Origin: Domibacillus robiginosus
Lineage (GTDB): Bacteria; Bacillota; Bacilli; Bacillales; Domibacillaceae
Length of the DNA: 64,000 nucleotides
Assembly (NCBI RefSeq): GCF_000966195.1
Contig: NZ_LAHL01000012.1
Coordinates: 1 to 64,000 of the forward strand
Reading direction: 5' to 3'
Position numbers and translations under genes: made by a program
Shown here: piece after piece, positions 34,001 through 42,093 of the stretch
Numbering within the stretch: the first letter of the stretch is position 1
How the letters are laid out: each line of letters begins with the position of its first letter
Notes under the pieces: model-generated
Seen by the model: the letters and a program-made list of their open reading frames with translations, nothing else
Told to the model about the DNA's origin: nothing
The model's database searches: none

Positions 34001-34379
34001 TTTGTCGGATGTCTTCCTCCATCTTTTTTCTTTTTGTGATGTCAATACACGTTCCGACTATTTCAACCACTTTCCCTTCTGAAACCAAAGGTCTTAAATA
34101 TGTCACATACTGTATATTATTATACACACCTTCGTATTCTACAAAACGGCCTTCCCACGCTTTTTCGTAATATGTAATTAATAAGTTTGCCATCTCAATG
34201 TCATCTGGATACATTTCATATAATGTTTTTCCAATAAGCCCTTCTGGGTGAAAATTCATCTTATAAAGTAATTCGCCTTCAGAAAATGTATGGATAAACT
34301 TGTTATTTTTGCGTCTGAACTTAAATATCATCCCCGTGTCCTGAAAGCCTGCCTCTGAAACATATCCTGAATCCTTCAT
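31068..34379 (-). CDS. Hybrid histidine kinase with C-terminal sugar-binding-protein module
   Basis: An 1103-residue protein. Layout by residue: PAS-like domains at about 10-115, 125-250 and 265-375; coiled linker 375-395; HisKA with phospho-His 401 (KMSHELRTPLNG); HATPase with N-box Asn519, DTGIG 547-551 and GTGIGLS 574-580. The receiver (about 638-752) has ED 644-645, phosphoacceptor D689 and K741. From about 767 to 1099 there is a Peripla_BP_4 sugar-binding domain. It aligns with the lipoprotein at 15675-16844 without gaps over 330 residues, with 214 identities by hand count. No signal peptide or membrane helix is visible anywhere, so the binding module should be cytoplasmic. GTGAGGAGAG precedes the ATG. 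The likely role is intracellular sugar sensing that drives the LytTR regulator. The fusion point lies right after the receiver. Confidence 0.92.
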   Translation of the reverse strand: MKDSGYVSEAGFQDTGMIFKFRRKNNKFIHTFSEGELLYKMNFHPEGLIGKTLYEMYPDDIEMANLLITYYEKAWEGRFVEYEGVYNNIQYVTYLRPLVSEGKVVEIVGTCIDITKRKKMEEDIRQKENLYRTVLGTMSEAVLIETGGEIITLNESANKMLGIKTGDFTESSMKELNQEYIKENGSTVPYSELPGVITQRNGTPIKDFILGVKDKNKETKWLSVNSNPLTLPGKYERSALVTLSEITFQKQQERKLMDSYAFQRNLIDRLDSGIIVTDRNKKVRLMNKKFYEMFKLDGGIDLYIGHHAPNLHSLFDEEMNELETEKLGNQKSIAKEIEIYQTVTLRCNCVPLKEENEDYGYLWGFEDVTESKRMEKMIIQAKEEAEKANVAKSDFLSKMSHELRTPLNGILGFAQLLEVEEGLTETQQDFVQEILNGGRHLLELVNEVLDLSRIETGNLKISIDEVNLLSVMNECINIVQPLAKKKNISIHNQLTPFQNTLVLADPIRLKQIILNLLDNAIKYNKDYGKIIIDCYQKGSEQVVHIVDTGIGLSKEEYTKIFVPFYRIEGTKEAGTGIGLSLVKQLVHLMGGDISVTSTKGKGSDFSFSLPVPTNLKAAVRWGEQVEPRTVNNDKAEHYRLLYIEDNKANFHLVSNIIESQPSFTLLSAPTGKKGLELVAKKKVDLILLDINLPDIHGYEVFDRLKRNEQTKDIAVIAVSANAMPEDIQYALAKGFDNYVTKPINVKEFLTVVQETLNKTIYQNIPDHKILSTGPYGEEAVSAKTLQLSLEDLKKIKKKNYKAAIAMHYGGSDWSKSQVEGVKATFEKMGIEIIAVTDAQFDWEKQVADIEAILAQRPDILISIPVKPARMESIYKKAAQANTKLVFMDNIPKNLQHGKDYVSIVSSDNYGNGIESAHVMADKLGGKGNIGVIYYKEDFFATKQRTEAFEKTIQETYPEIQIIDRIGIDGPNDGQKAAASMIGRHQNLNGIFVVWDVPAEGALKAAHAEGRNDLVITTADLGLNVAVEIAQGGLIKGLGAQLPYQQGVAEAILAGYALIGKYAPPYVAVPSLRVTKENILDAWKLVYNKEAPAIIQKAAAQEEV

Positions 34380-34572
34380 TTGATTCTCTCCTCACTTGTT
34401 AAAAAACAAAATAAAAGTAAAAAATTCTTAACAGTAATTCTGGCATTGGCATGGCTGAATGACAACCCTTTCCTTAAAAAACGATTTTTTATTGGCTTGT
34501 TTTACACTAAATGAATGGTCTATTATATCAATGCTTCATTTTTACATCCACTGGATAGCTGACCGCTGTACC

Positions 34573-34767
34573 TATAGAAAATACCTCCAAGTTGGCTTTT
34601 TAGATAGCGAACTTTATGAAAAAAAGGGAAATGGTATATGTCTGTGGCAGTTTCCTTTGAACCGAAGGTAGTTTCCTCTTCTTCTAAAGTGATAGGTGTA
34701 GACGTAGAGCTACATTATTTAACTGTTGCTTCAATAGGGACAAATTCATTGTTTTTCAAAGGATATT
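34573..34767 (+). mobile_element. TnpB (IS200/IS605 OrfB) internal remnant
   Basis: The reading RKYLQVGFLDSELYEKK, then after a frameshift at an A7 run KGKWYMSVAVSFEPKVV and SSSSKVIGVDVELHYLTVAS, ending IGTNSLFFKGY-stop, is the middle of a TnpB protein including the RuvC-I segment GVDV. Both ends are missing. It occupies the 530-bp gap between the kinase and integrase genes; nothing else was recognised there. Confidence 0.75.
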
Positions 34768-34910
34768 AAAGAAATCGATGTTATGAAAGGAGCGGATTTC
34801 TTTTAATTCTCCTTCTTCAAGTAAAGATGTATCGATATTGTACTTACAGCTGTATAGAAAAAGTACATTATTATCTTTACGCTCAAATAAAGATGGAAAG
34901 GAGAATGCAG

Positions 34911-36074
34911 ATGGCCAGTATTCGCAAGTATAAAAAAAGCGGTGAGAAAAAAGCGTATTATGAATTCCGCATTCGCTATAAAGATCCTATAACTCATGAA
35001 TATAAAGAAAAATCAAAGAGAGGTTTTACGTCGTCAATCGAGGCTCAAATTGCTGCTGCAGAAGAAGAAAAAAGAATTTTGGAAGGCTTCGAAGTAAATG
35101 AAAAAGTATACACCCTGGAATCATTCTTAACAAACTGGCTGCTTGAGTACAAAAAAGGTTCGGTCCGTAAAAACACGTACCTCGTACATGAAAGGAATAT
35201 CCAAAATCATATTATTCCATATTTTCAAAATCTCTTGTTAAAAGATTTAAAGCCCATTATGTATCAAAAGTTTTTAAATCACCTGACTGATAAAGACTAC
35301 AGCAAACGGACCGTAGAAATTGTACATGGAACAATATATAACGCAATGAGCAAAGCAGTTATTCTTGGCATTCTACAAAAAAATCCCTGCTTGGGGGCGA
35401 CCGTTAAAGGCACGGAAAAGCAAAAAGAAATCCAATTCATCGATTCCGCCGACATTCCGGCCTTTTTACAGGCAGCCTACCAGGACAACTATCTTTACTG
35501 GCTCTTTTTTCTGGTGCTTATTGAAACTGGGATGCGTAAGGGAGAAGCCGCTGCCCTCCAATGGACAGATATTGATTTAAAAGGAAAAACTATTTCTATT
35601 AATAAAACACTGGACTTTGATCCCAAAGAAGACGAAGAATTGTTTGGAGACACAAAAACACATAAGTCAAAACGAATCATCACGATTAGCCAATCTTTGA
35701 CCAATACCTTTCAGTTTCATTTAAAATACCAGAATCAAAATAAGCTGGCATTAAAAGAGATTTACCACCATGATTTAAATCTTGTTCTGTGCCGTAATGA
35801 TGGCAATATTATGTCTAAGTCTACTCTCTTTAATTCCTTTGCCCGTATTTTAAAAAAAGCTGATCTCCCCCAGCTTTCTATCCATTCGCTGCGCCATACC
35901 CACGCAGTTCTTTTGCTGGAATCTGGCGCTGACATGAAATATATACAGGAACGCCTTGGTCATGGGAGTATGGGTATTACCGCAGATGTGTACTCCCACA
36001 TTTCGAAAAAGCTGGAACAGGGGAACCTACAAAGGTACGAGGATGATTCCGAACGGCTTTTTAAAAGAGAATAA
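34911..36074 (+). CDS. Tyrosine recombinase / phage-ICE integrase
   Basis: A 387-residue integrase. The N-terminal arm-binding domain (MASIRKYKKSGEKKAYYEFR) is followed by a SAM-like core-binding domain and the catalytic domain. That domain shows Arg in IETGMRKGEAAALQW, HSLRHTHA, GH in RLGHGSMG and the nucleophile Tyr in ADVYSHIS. The ATG at 34911 follows AAAGGAGA. It sits at the junction between the accessory region and the conserved glnA locus, facing the glnA terminator. No excisionase or obvious att direct repeat was found, so the element may be a remnant. Confidence 0.92.
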   Translation: MASIRKYKKSGEKKAYYEFRIRYKDPITHEYKEKSKRGFTSSIEAQIAAAEEEKRILEGFEVNEKVYTLESFLTNWLLEYKKGSVRKNTYLVHERNIQNHIIPYFQNLLLKDLKPIMYQKFLNHLTDKDYSKRTVEIVHGTIYNAMSKAVILGILQKNPCLGATVKGTEKQKEIQFIDSADIPAFLQAAYQDNYLYWLFFLVLIETGMRKGEAAALQWTDIDLKGKTISINKTLDFDPKEDEELFGDTKTHKSKRIITISQSLTNTFQFHLKYQNQNKLALKEIYHHDLNLVLCRNDGNIMSKSTLFNSFARILKKADLPQLSIHSLRHTHAVLLLESGADMKYIQERLGHGSMGITADVYSHISKKLEQGNLQRYEDDSERLFKRE

Positions 36075-36152
36075 CATCTTGTGGGTGCTTTGTGGATGCG
36101 GGGTTTCCCGCACTCTTTTTTTAAGTGTTTTACCCACAATTTAAAACAAAGA

Positions 36153-36185
36153 AAAACCCCTTGAAGCCATACGGCTCAAGGGGTT
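36153..36185 (-). terminator. glnRA terminator
   Basis: AACCCCTTGA (36155-36164) pairs with TCAAGGGGTT (36176-36185). On the minus strand it continues into TTTTTC, eight bases after the glnA stop. Confidence 0.85.
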
Positions 36186-36192
36186 GGGTTTC

Positions 36193-37527
36193 TTAGTACA
36201 TTGACATGTACTGTTCGCGCTCCCATGGGTGTACTTGTGTTCTAAACATATCCCATTCGATTTCTTTTGCTTCGATGAAGTGCTCAAGAATGTGCTCGCC
36301 CAGCGCGTTTTTGATGGTATTGTTTTTCTTTAATACATCAAGTGCAATTGACAAGTTTGATGGAAGATCACGTACGCCTTCTGCTTCGCGCTCTTCTTTG
36401 TCCATTGCGTAGATGTTGCGGTCTACTGGAGCTGGAGCATCCATTTTGTTTTTGATTCCGTCAAGGCCTGCCGCTAGAAGAACAGCCATTGCAAGGTACG
36501 GATTCGCTGCCGGGTCAACAGAACGCACTTCTACACGTGTGCTCATGCCGCGTGATGCCGGGATACGGATCAATGGGCTGCGGTTTTGACCAGACCATGC
36601 AACGTAGCAAGGAGCTTCGTAGCCTGGTACAAGGCGTTTGTAAGAGTTAACAGTTGGATTACAGATTGCTGTGAACGCTTCTGCGTTTTTCACAGTACCT
36701 GCGATAAACTGGTAAGCTGTTTCGCTTAGCTTCAATTCGCCGCTTTCGTCAAAGAACGCGTTTTGACCGTCTTTGAATAGAGACAAGTTCATGTGCATAC
36801 CAGAGCCGTTTACGCCGAACAATGGTTTTGGCATAAATGTCGCGTGCAAGCCGTGCTTGCGGGCGATTGTTTTCACAACTAGTTTAAATGTTTGGATGTT
36901 ATCACAAGCTGTAACAGCATCCGCATATTTAAAGTCGATTTCGTGCTGACCCGGTGCTACTTCGTGGTGAGATGCTTCGATTTCAAAGCCCATTTCTTCA
37001 AGCTCAAGCACGATATCGCGGCGGCAGTTTTCGCCAAGATCTGTTGGCGCAAGGTCAAAGTATCCGCCATTATCATTTAGCTCAAGTGTTGGTTCACCTT
37101 TTTCATCCAATTTGAACAGGAAGAATTCCGGCTCAGGCCCAAGATTGAAATCTGTGAAGCCAAGCTCTTTCATCTCTTGCAATACACGTTTTAAGTTTGC
37201 ACGAGGGTCACCCTGGAACGGCTCTCCTTCAGGTGTATAGATATCACAGATAAGACGTGCTACTTTTCCTTTTTCTGCAGTCCAAGGGAAAACCACCCAA
37301 GTGTCAAGATCCGGATAAAGATTCATGTCTGATTCTTCAATACGCACGAAACCTTCAATGGAAGATCCGTCAAACATCATTTTGTTGTCAAGCGCTTTGT
37401 CAAGCTGGCTCACTGGAATCTCTACATTTTTGATTGTGCCCAGAATATCTGTGAACTGAAGACGAATATATTTGACGTCTTGTTCTTTTGCTAAGCGCTG
37501 AATGTCTTCACGTGTGTACTTACCCAT
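36193..37527 (-). CDS. glnA: Glutamine synthetase, type I
   Basis: A 444-residue cytoplasmic enzyme making glutamine from glutamate, ammonia and ATP as a dodecamer. Family motifs include [20 protein letters not shown], the ATP/metal segments [14 protein letters not shown] and [16 protein letters not shown], and [19 protein letters not shown]. Length and sequence fit the Bacillus type I-alpha form, which lacks adenylylation control and is instead feedback-inhibited and acts with GlnR. It lies 45 bp downstream of glnR in the usual dicistronic operon. Confidence 0.98.
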   Translation of the reverse strand: MGKYTREDIQRLAKEQDVKYIRLQFTDILGTIKNVEIPVSQLDKALDNKMMFDGSSIEGFVRIEESDMNLYPDLDTWVVFPWTAEKGKVARLICDIYTPEGEPFQGDPRANLKRVLQEMKELGFTDFNLGPEPEFFLFKLDEKGEPTLELNDNGGYFDLAPTDLGENCRRDIVLELEEMGFEIEASHHEVAPGQHEIDFKYADAVTACDNIQTFKLVVKTIARKHGLHATFMPKPLFGVNGSGMHMNLSLFKDGQNAFFDESGELKLSETAYQFIAGTVKNAEAFTAICNPTVNSYKRLVPGYEAPCYVAWSGQNRSPLIRIPASRGMSTRVEVRSVDPAANPYLAMAVLLAAGLDGIKNKMDAPAPVDRNIYAMDKEEREAEGVRDLPSNLSIALDVLKKNNTIKNALGEHILEHFIEAKEIEWDMFRTQVHPWEREQYMSMY

Positions 37528-37572
37528 TTGTATCCATTCCTCCTCAAATATGTAAACCTTGTATGCAAAAGA

Positions 37573-37968
37573 TTAGTGAAAAAACCGCCGGTCCATTCCC
37601 GAAGAACGATTGAAGCGCCCTGCATTGATCAGCTCTTTGCGAAGCAGCTTGCGAAGTTCCTCATCGGTGAACTCTTTTTTCGATTTTTGGCCACTATCTT
37701 TTGTTTCTAATTCGATCTCCTGCGACTCGTCTTTAAGCAGGATTTTTTTAATTCCGGCCATATTGATGCCCTGGTCCAAAAGGTCTTTTACTTCCAACAG
37801 GCGGTCAATATCGTTCAATGAATAGAGACGCCGATTTCCATCAGAACGATCCGGAGTAATTAACTGATGCTGCTCATAATAGCGAATCTGCCTCGCGGTT
37901 AAATCCGTTAATTTCATGACGGTTCCCATTGGAAAAAGCGGCATTGTCCGGCGTATTTGGCTGCTCAT
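37573..37968 (-). CDS. glnR: GlnR nitrogen repressor (MerR family)
   Basis: A 131-residue MerR-type repressor. The N-terminus IRRTMPLFPMGTVMKLTDLT followed by ARQIRYYEQHQL is the winged-helix DNA-binding domain, nearly as in Bacillus GlnR. The C-terminal tail ends DRRFFH and is the autoinhibitory segment that feedback-inhibited glutamine synthetase relieves. GGAGGGG precedes the ATG. Two matches to its own box lie in the promoter, so the operon is autoregulated by nitrogen status. Confidence 0.97.
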   Translation of the reverse strand: MSSQIRRTMPLFPMGTVMKLTDLTARQIRYYEQHQLITPDRSDGNRRLYSLNDIDRLLEVKDLLDQGINMAGIKKILLKDESQEIELETKDSGQKSKKEFTDEELRKLLRKELINAGRFNRSSGMDRRFFH

Positions 37969-38006
37969 GTTATCCCCTCCTTTTTCTTATCTGATCTGAT
38001 AAACTT

Positions 38007-38057
38007 ACTATAAATCATGTGATATCATTTGTCAACTTAATGTAACGTTTTATCACA
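38007..38057 (-). promoter_or_regulatory. glnRA promoter with GlnR boxes
   Basis: On the minus strand -35 TTGACA (38030-38035) and -10 TATAGT (38007-38012) are 17 bases apart. TGTAACGTTTTATCACA (38041-38057) fits the GlnR/TnrA consensus TGTNAN7TNACA. TGTGATATCATTTGTCA (38018-38034) is a second copy with one mismatch that overlaps the promoter. Confidence 0.8.
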
Positions 38058-38084
38058 CAATTTTATTTATAGTTGAAAAGGTTG

Positions 38085-39356
38085 TCAGATTCTCTTTGTT
38101 TCAATTAAATAATCAATTGCACTGGCTACTGCAATTTTCACGTGGGCGTACGTAAGTCCCCCCTGCACGTATGCAGCATACGGCGGACGCAGCGGCCCGT
38201 CTGCGGTCAGTTCGATACTGGCCCCCTGCACGAATGTGCCTGCCGCCATAATCACATCGTCCTCATAGCCCGGCATATAAGCAGGCTGCGGGGTTACATG
38301 CGAATTTACAGGCGAAGCAAACTGGATCGCCTGGCAAAACGCGACCATTTTATCACGGTCGCCAAACTCTACCGCCTGAATTAAATCGGTGCGCGGCTCA
38401 TTCCAGGCCGGTGTCGTATTCATGCCAAACCCTTCAAGTATCGCGGCTGTAAATACTGCTCCTTTTAAACTTTCTGCTACTACATGGGGAGCGAGAAACA
38501 GGCCCTGATACATTTCAGGCAGACTGTAAAGGCTCGCGCCTGCTTCTGCTCCGATTCCAGGTGAGGTCATCCGGTAAGAGCAGCTTTCTACATACTCTTT
38601 TTTGCCGACAATATAGCCGCCTGTTTTGGCAAGTCCGCCGCCCGGATTTTTAATCAGTGAGCCTGCCATTAAATCGGCACCGGCATGCAGCGGCTCTTCC
38701 CGCTCAACAAATTCACCGTAGCAGTTGTCTACAAATACGACTGCCTCGGGCTTAATGTTCTTTACAAATGAAATCATTTCCCGAATGTCTTCTATTGTAA
38801 AGGATGGACGTAAAGCATAGCCTTTCGAGCGCTGAATGGCAATCATTTTCGTCCGGTCGTTAATACTCTCGCGAATACGGTCAAAATCCGGTCGGCCGCT
38901 TTCCGTTAAATTAATGTGCTCATATGAAATGCCAAATTCACGAAGTGATCCGTTTGATGGCTCGTTGATGCCAATGATTTCATCCAATGTGTCATACGGT
39001 TTACCGGTTATATAAAGCAGTTCATCGCCGGGGCGCAAAATGCCAAACAATGAAATGGTAATAGCATGCGTACCGGAAATAATTTGTGGGCGTACCAGGG
39101 CACTTTCGCCGCCGAATACATCTGCGTATACACGTTCAAGTGTGTCCCTTCCTGCATCATCATAACCATATCCGGTAGAAGGGTTAAAGTGAAAATCACT
39201 TACCTGGTTGGATTGAAAGCTTTTCAATACACGAAATTGATTGAACTCTGCCCGCTCGTCAATCTGCCGGTGAATGTCGGCGATTTTGGCTTCTGCTTCT
39301 GCTGCTTTTTGGCGAATAGCGTCACCGTTTTTTAACAAATCAAACATGCTGGTCAT
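38085..39356 (-). CDS. ynbB: YnbB-like aluminium-resistance/methionine gamma-lyase family PLP protein
   Basis: A 423-residue pyridoxal-phosphate fold type I protein of the family annotated as aluminium resistance or methionine gamma-lyase related. It has the motifs FHFNPSTGYGYDDAGRDTLE, RPQIISGTHAI, VFVDNCYGEF and the Lys-bearing GSLIKNPGGGLAKTGGYIVG. In Bacillus subtilis ynbB lies just upstream of glnR, as here. The physiological reaction is not established; a C-S lyase activity is plausible from the family. The expected hflX (ynbA) between this and spoVK is absent. Confidence 0.92.
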   Translation of the reverse strand: MTSMFDLLKNGDAIRQKAAEAEAKIADIHRQIDERAEFNQFRVLKSFQSNQVSDFHFNPSTGYGYDDAGRDTLERVYADVFGGESALVRPQIISGTHAITISLFGILRPGDELLYITGKPYDTLDEIIGINEPSNGSLREFGISYEHINLTESGRPDFDRIRESINDRTKMIAIQRSKGYALRPSFTIEDIREMISFVKNIKPEAVVFVDNCYGEFVEREEPLHAGADLMAGSLIKNPGGGLAKTGGYIVGKKEYVESCSYRMTSPGIGAEAGASLYSLPEMYQGLFLAPHVVAESLKGAVFTAAILEGFGMNTTPAWNEPRTDLIQAVEFGDRDKMVAFCQAIQFASPVNSHVTPQPAYMPGYEDDVIMAAGTFVQGASIELTADGPLRPPYAAYVQGGLTYAHVKIAVASAIDYLIETKRI

Positions 39357-39497
39357 AATTGTGTTCCTACTTTCTTGTTCGCTTGTTTCATCATAGCAAA
39401 ATACCGCTTTTCTTAAAAGAAAAAGTAGATGCCGGTTAAGAGAATCGTTTATAATAGAAAACGAACATTAAACATTTTAAGCGAAGGAAGGTTCGGA

Positions 39498-40106
39498 ATG
39501 GAGCTTACATGGGATGTTTTTACGGTCATTGGCACGATCGCCTTTGCGATCTCTGGCGCCATTGTAGCGATGGAGGAAGAGTATGACTTGTTTGGTATAT
39601 ATATTTTAGGCATGATTACCGCGTTTGGCGGCGGGGCGATCCGGAATTTATTAATTGGGGTGCCGGTTTCAGCACTATGGGAGCAGGGAGAGTTTTTCAC
39701 CATTGCTGCGCTTTCGATTACAGCTGTTATTCTTTTTCCACAAAATCTTCTCCGCCACTGGCCGGTATGGGGAAACTTTTTTGATGCGATCGGTCTGGCT
39801 GCTTTTGCTGTACAGGGTGCCTTATACGCATCCGGCATGAATCACCCGCTTAGTGCTGTCGTGGTTGCAGCGGTGCTGACCGGAAGCGGCGGAGGGCTTG
39901 TACGCGATGTGCTGGCACAGCGGAAGCCTGCTTTGCTGCGGGATGAGGTATACGGGGTCTGGGCAGCGCTGGCCGGCTTGATTATTGCCCTTGGCGGTGC
40001 ATCGACACCGTCGCAGATGATCATTTTATTTCTTTTTATTACTGTGCTGCGTATTCTTTCTTACAAATATGGCTGGCATTTGCCAAAGCGTACCGTTAAA
40101 CTGTAA
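39498..40106 (+). CDS. TRIC-type cation channel family protein (UPF0126)
   Basis: A 202-residue membrane protein with two repeats of three helices plus one. The repeats are AFAISGAIVAMEEEYDLFGI, TAFGGGAIRNLLIGV and AAFAVQGALYA, TGSGGGLVRDVLAQRKPALL. The paired GGGxxR(N/D) motifs line the pore in bacterial TRIC homologues. The ATG at 39498 follows GAAGGAAGG; the longer upstream reading lacks a ribosome binding site. It diverges from the ynbB-like gene and converges on the TetR gene. Bacterial TRIC proteins conduct monovalent cations in vitro; the role here is unknown. Confidence 0.85.
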   Translation: MELTWDVFTVIGTIAFAISGAIVAMEEEYDLFGIYILGMITAFGGGAIRNLLIGVPVSALWEQGEFFTIAALSITAVILFPQNLLRHWPVWGNFFDAIGLAAFAVQGALYASGMNHPLSAVVVAAVLTGSGGGLVRDVLAQRKPALLRDEVYGVWAALAGLIIALGGASTPSQMIILFLFITVLRILSYKYGWHLPKRTVKL

Positions 40107-40107
40107 A

Positions 40108-40132
40108 CGCCCGTCTTGGACGGGTTGTTTTG
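40108..40132 (+). terminator. Terminator after the TRIC gene
   Basis: CCCGTC (40110-40115) pairs with GACGGG (40119-40124), followed by TTGTTTTG. Confidence 0.7.
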
Positions 40133-40137
40133 TGCAA

Positions 40138-40167
40138 TAAAAAAGAATCCGTTTATTGAACGGATTC
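40138..40167 (-). terminator. Terminator of the TetR gene
   Basis: On the minus strand GAATCCGTT / AACGGATTC (40145-40167) is followed by TTTTTTA. It overlaps the last codons of the gene. Confidence 0.75.
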
Positions 40168-40788
40168 CGTTTTCAGAAGAAATTGATCTCCTTTTCCTGC
40201 TTTCATAGCGTCTTCTGTCAGCAGGGAGTGGAGCATCATGTCGTTGAAAATACGTGCGATATCTTCAAGAGACAATTCTCCTTCTTTTTTAAACCATTTG
40301 TACATCCAGTTGATCATTCCCATAATCGCCATCGTTGAAATTTCAGCCGGGACTTCCAAACGGAAGTCTCCGCTCTCCTGGCCTTCACGAATGATTTGCA
40401 GCAGCAGCTGACGGTACTGATCACGCTTTTCGTTAATCTGCTTTTCAAAATCACCTTTTAAATACGTACTTTCCTGATAAAACACCGTAATATGCGATTT
40501 ATACAAATCAAAAATTTTCGTAAATGACGTAATAATACCGCACATTCGTGATACAGGATCTGCTTCTTTTTCGTACGATTCCTTGGCTTTATTGAGCAAA
40601 TACGAAATAAACACGTCATGGATATGGTACAGCAGTTCATCTTTTGACCGGAAATTATGATAAAATCCGCCTTTCGATGTGCCGCATTCGTCTACAATCT
40701 GGTCGATCGTCACTCCATGATAACCGTATTTTTCAAACATGATTAAAGCGGTTTCAATGATTCTTTCTTTCACAGGCTTTTTTTTCAT
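40153..40788 (-). CDS. TetR/AcrR family transcriptional regulator
   Basis: A protein of about 211 residues. The N-terminal helix-turn-helix is ERIIETALIMFEKYGYHGVT, IDQIVDECGTSKGGFYHNFR, followed by a ligand-binding helical domain with a WMYKWFKKEGELSLEDIARI segment seen in TetR_C_33-type regulators of fatty-acid or steroid-like catabolism. The ATG at 40788 is chosen for its spacing from AAAAGG; starts at 40794 and 40809 are also in frame. No adjacent target gene is evident. It stands with the TRIC gene where hflX is expected in relatives. Confidence 0.85.
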   Translation of the reverse strand: MKKKPVKERIIETALIMFEKYGYHGVTIDQIVDECGTSKGGFYHNFRSKDELLYHIHDVFISYLLNKAKESYEKEADPVSRMCGIITSFTKIFDLYKSHITVFYQESTYLKGDFEKQINEKRDQYRQLLLQIIREGQESGDFRLEVPAEISTMAIMGMINWMYKWFKKEGELSLEDIARIFNDMMLHSLLTEDAMKAGKGDQFLLKTESVQ

Positions 40789-40825
40789 CTTCATCATCCT
40801 TTTGGACATTCTATCATATGTTTTT

Positions 40826-41737
40826 TTATTGTGACAATTGAAAATCTTCCCCTTTCAGTGTTTTCAGCTCTTTTTTTGAATGAGCCGTCTGCTTCATCAG
40901 CCGGATTGCTTGACGCCGGGCGGCTTTTTCAATTAACGTCCGAACATTCCGCCCGTTTGCAAAACGGAAGCCGGCTCTTCTTTTTTCCTGTTCAATCATT
41001 GCTTGAAGCGTGGCTCGGCCGTCCCGGTCGATTTCATAGTTTTTTTCTTTGGCGATTACATCCGCAATTTCAAGCAGCTCCTCTGTGGAATAATCCGGAA
41101 AATGATGGACAATCGGGAATCTGGACTGAAGGCCCGGGTTCATCGACAAAAAGTGCGCCATCTCCCGCGGGTAGCCGGCGAGAATTAAAATAAAGCTGTT
41201 TTGATGATCCTCCATTTGTTTCACAAGTGTATCAATCGCTTCCTTGCCAAAGTCTTTTTCTCCGCCTCTTGCCAAAGAGTAGGCTTCATCAATAAACAAT
41301 ACACCGCCCAGGGATTTTTTGACGAGATCACGTGTTTTTTGTGCTGTGTGGCCGATATATTCCCCCACCAGGTCTGCCCGCTCTGCTTCAATAAAATGAC
41401 CCTTTTCAAGAAGACCAATTCTCTTAAACATTGAAGCAAATAGCCTGGCAGCGGTGGTTTTTCCGGTTCCCGGGTTGCCGGTAAACAGCATATGCAGCAT
41501 CTGTCCACGTGTATCAATGCCAGCTTCGATGCGTTTTTTGCTAATATAAGCGGCTGCATACAATTCCCGTATGAGTATTTTCAGGCCATTCAGGCCAATC
41601 AAGGCGTCCATTTCTTCTTCGATCTTACGGAGCAGCCCATGCTCTGGATGTTCCGGCCAGCCGTCCGCCAGCGGTGCTGGCTTTTCTTTTGGGTTGAGGA
41701 CGACATGAATACGGCCTTCCTTGTTTGTCTGCTTCAT
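40826..41737 (-). CDS. spoVK: Stage V sporulation protein K (AAA+ ATPase)
   Basis: A 303-residue CbxX/CfqX-type AAA+ ATPase. Walker A is FTGNPGTGKTTAARLF, Walker B GGVLFIDEAYSLA, sensor ILAGYPREM, and the arginine-containing GLQSRFP follows. The start at 41737 follows AAGGAGGGG; the in-frame extension upstream encodes an unlikely hydrophobic stretch. SpoVK is needed for spore maturation in Bacillus subtilis and is found next to hfq there, as here. Confidence 0.93.
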   Translation of the reverse strand: MKQTNKEGRIHVVLNPKEKPAPLADGWPEHPEHGLLRKIEEEMDALIGLNGLKILIRELYAAAYISKKRIEAGIDTRGQMLHMLFTGNPGTGKTTAARLFASMFKRIGLLEKGHFIEAERADLVGEYIGHTAQKTRDLVKKSLGGVLFIDEAYSLARGGEKDFGKEAIDTLVKQMEDHQNSFILILAGYPREMAHFLSMNPGLQSRFPIVHHFPDYSTEELLEIADVIAKEKNYEIDRDGRATLQAMIEQEKRRAGFRFANGRNVRTLIEKAARRQAIRLMKQTAHSKKELKTLKGEDFQLSQ

Positions 41738-41778
41738 GCTGCGCCCCTCCTTTATAAGAAAAGATATGCAGACGCACA

Positions 41779-41806
41779 AAAAAAAGACCCGCTCAAGGGC
41801 GGATCT
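41779..41806 (-). terminator. Terminator of the miaA-hfq unit
   Basis: On the minus strand GATCCGC / GCGGGTC (41787-41806, one G-T pair) is followed by T8. Confidence 0.8.
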
Positions 41807-41819
41807 CTGGAGTCTTTGG

Positions 41820-42050
41820 TTATTGTTCTTCAAAATTCAAGTTCACGCTGCGCTGAGGAGCAAATGTCGAAATGGCATGTTTAAACACAAGCTGCTGTTT
41901 CCCATCGGTTTCTACAAGAACGGTAAAGTTATCAAATCCTTTAATCAGCCCGCGCAATTGAAACCCATTAAGTAAAAATACGGTAACCATTGTGCTTTCT
42001 TTACGCAGCTGGTTTAGAAATTGGTCCTGAATGTTAATTGGCTGTTTCAT
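41820..42050 (-). CDS. hfq: RNA chaperone Hfq
   Basis: A 76-residue Sm-like protein that assembles into a hexameric ring for small-RNA and mRNA binding. It has [40 protein letters not shown] and the Sm2 segment [16 protein letters not shown] (the typical YKHAI region with Phe in place of Tyr). It follows miaA closely, the widespread arrangement. Confidence 0.97.
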   Translation of the reverse strand: MKQPINIQDQFLNQLRKESTMVTVFLLNGFQLRGLIKGFDNFTVLVETDGKQQLVFKHAISTFAPQRSVNLNFEEQ

Positions 42051-42093
42051 GCTTCGTTCCTCCTCTTTCTCTCTGAATCCATTATTATTAATT

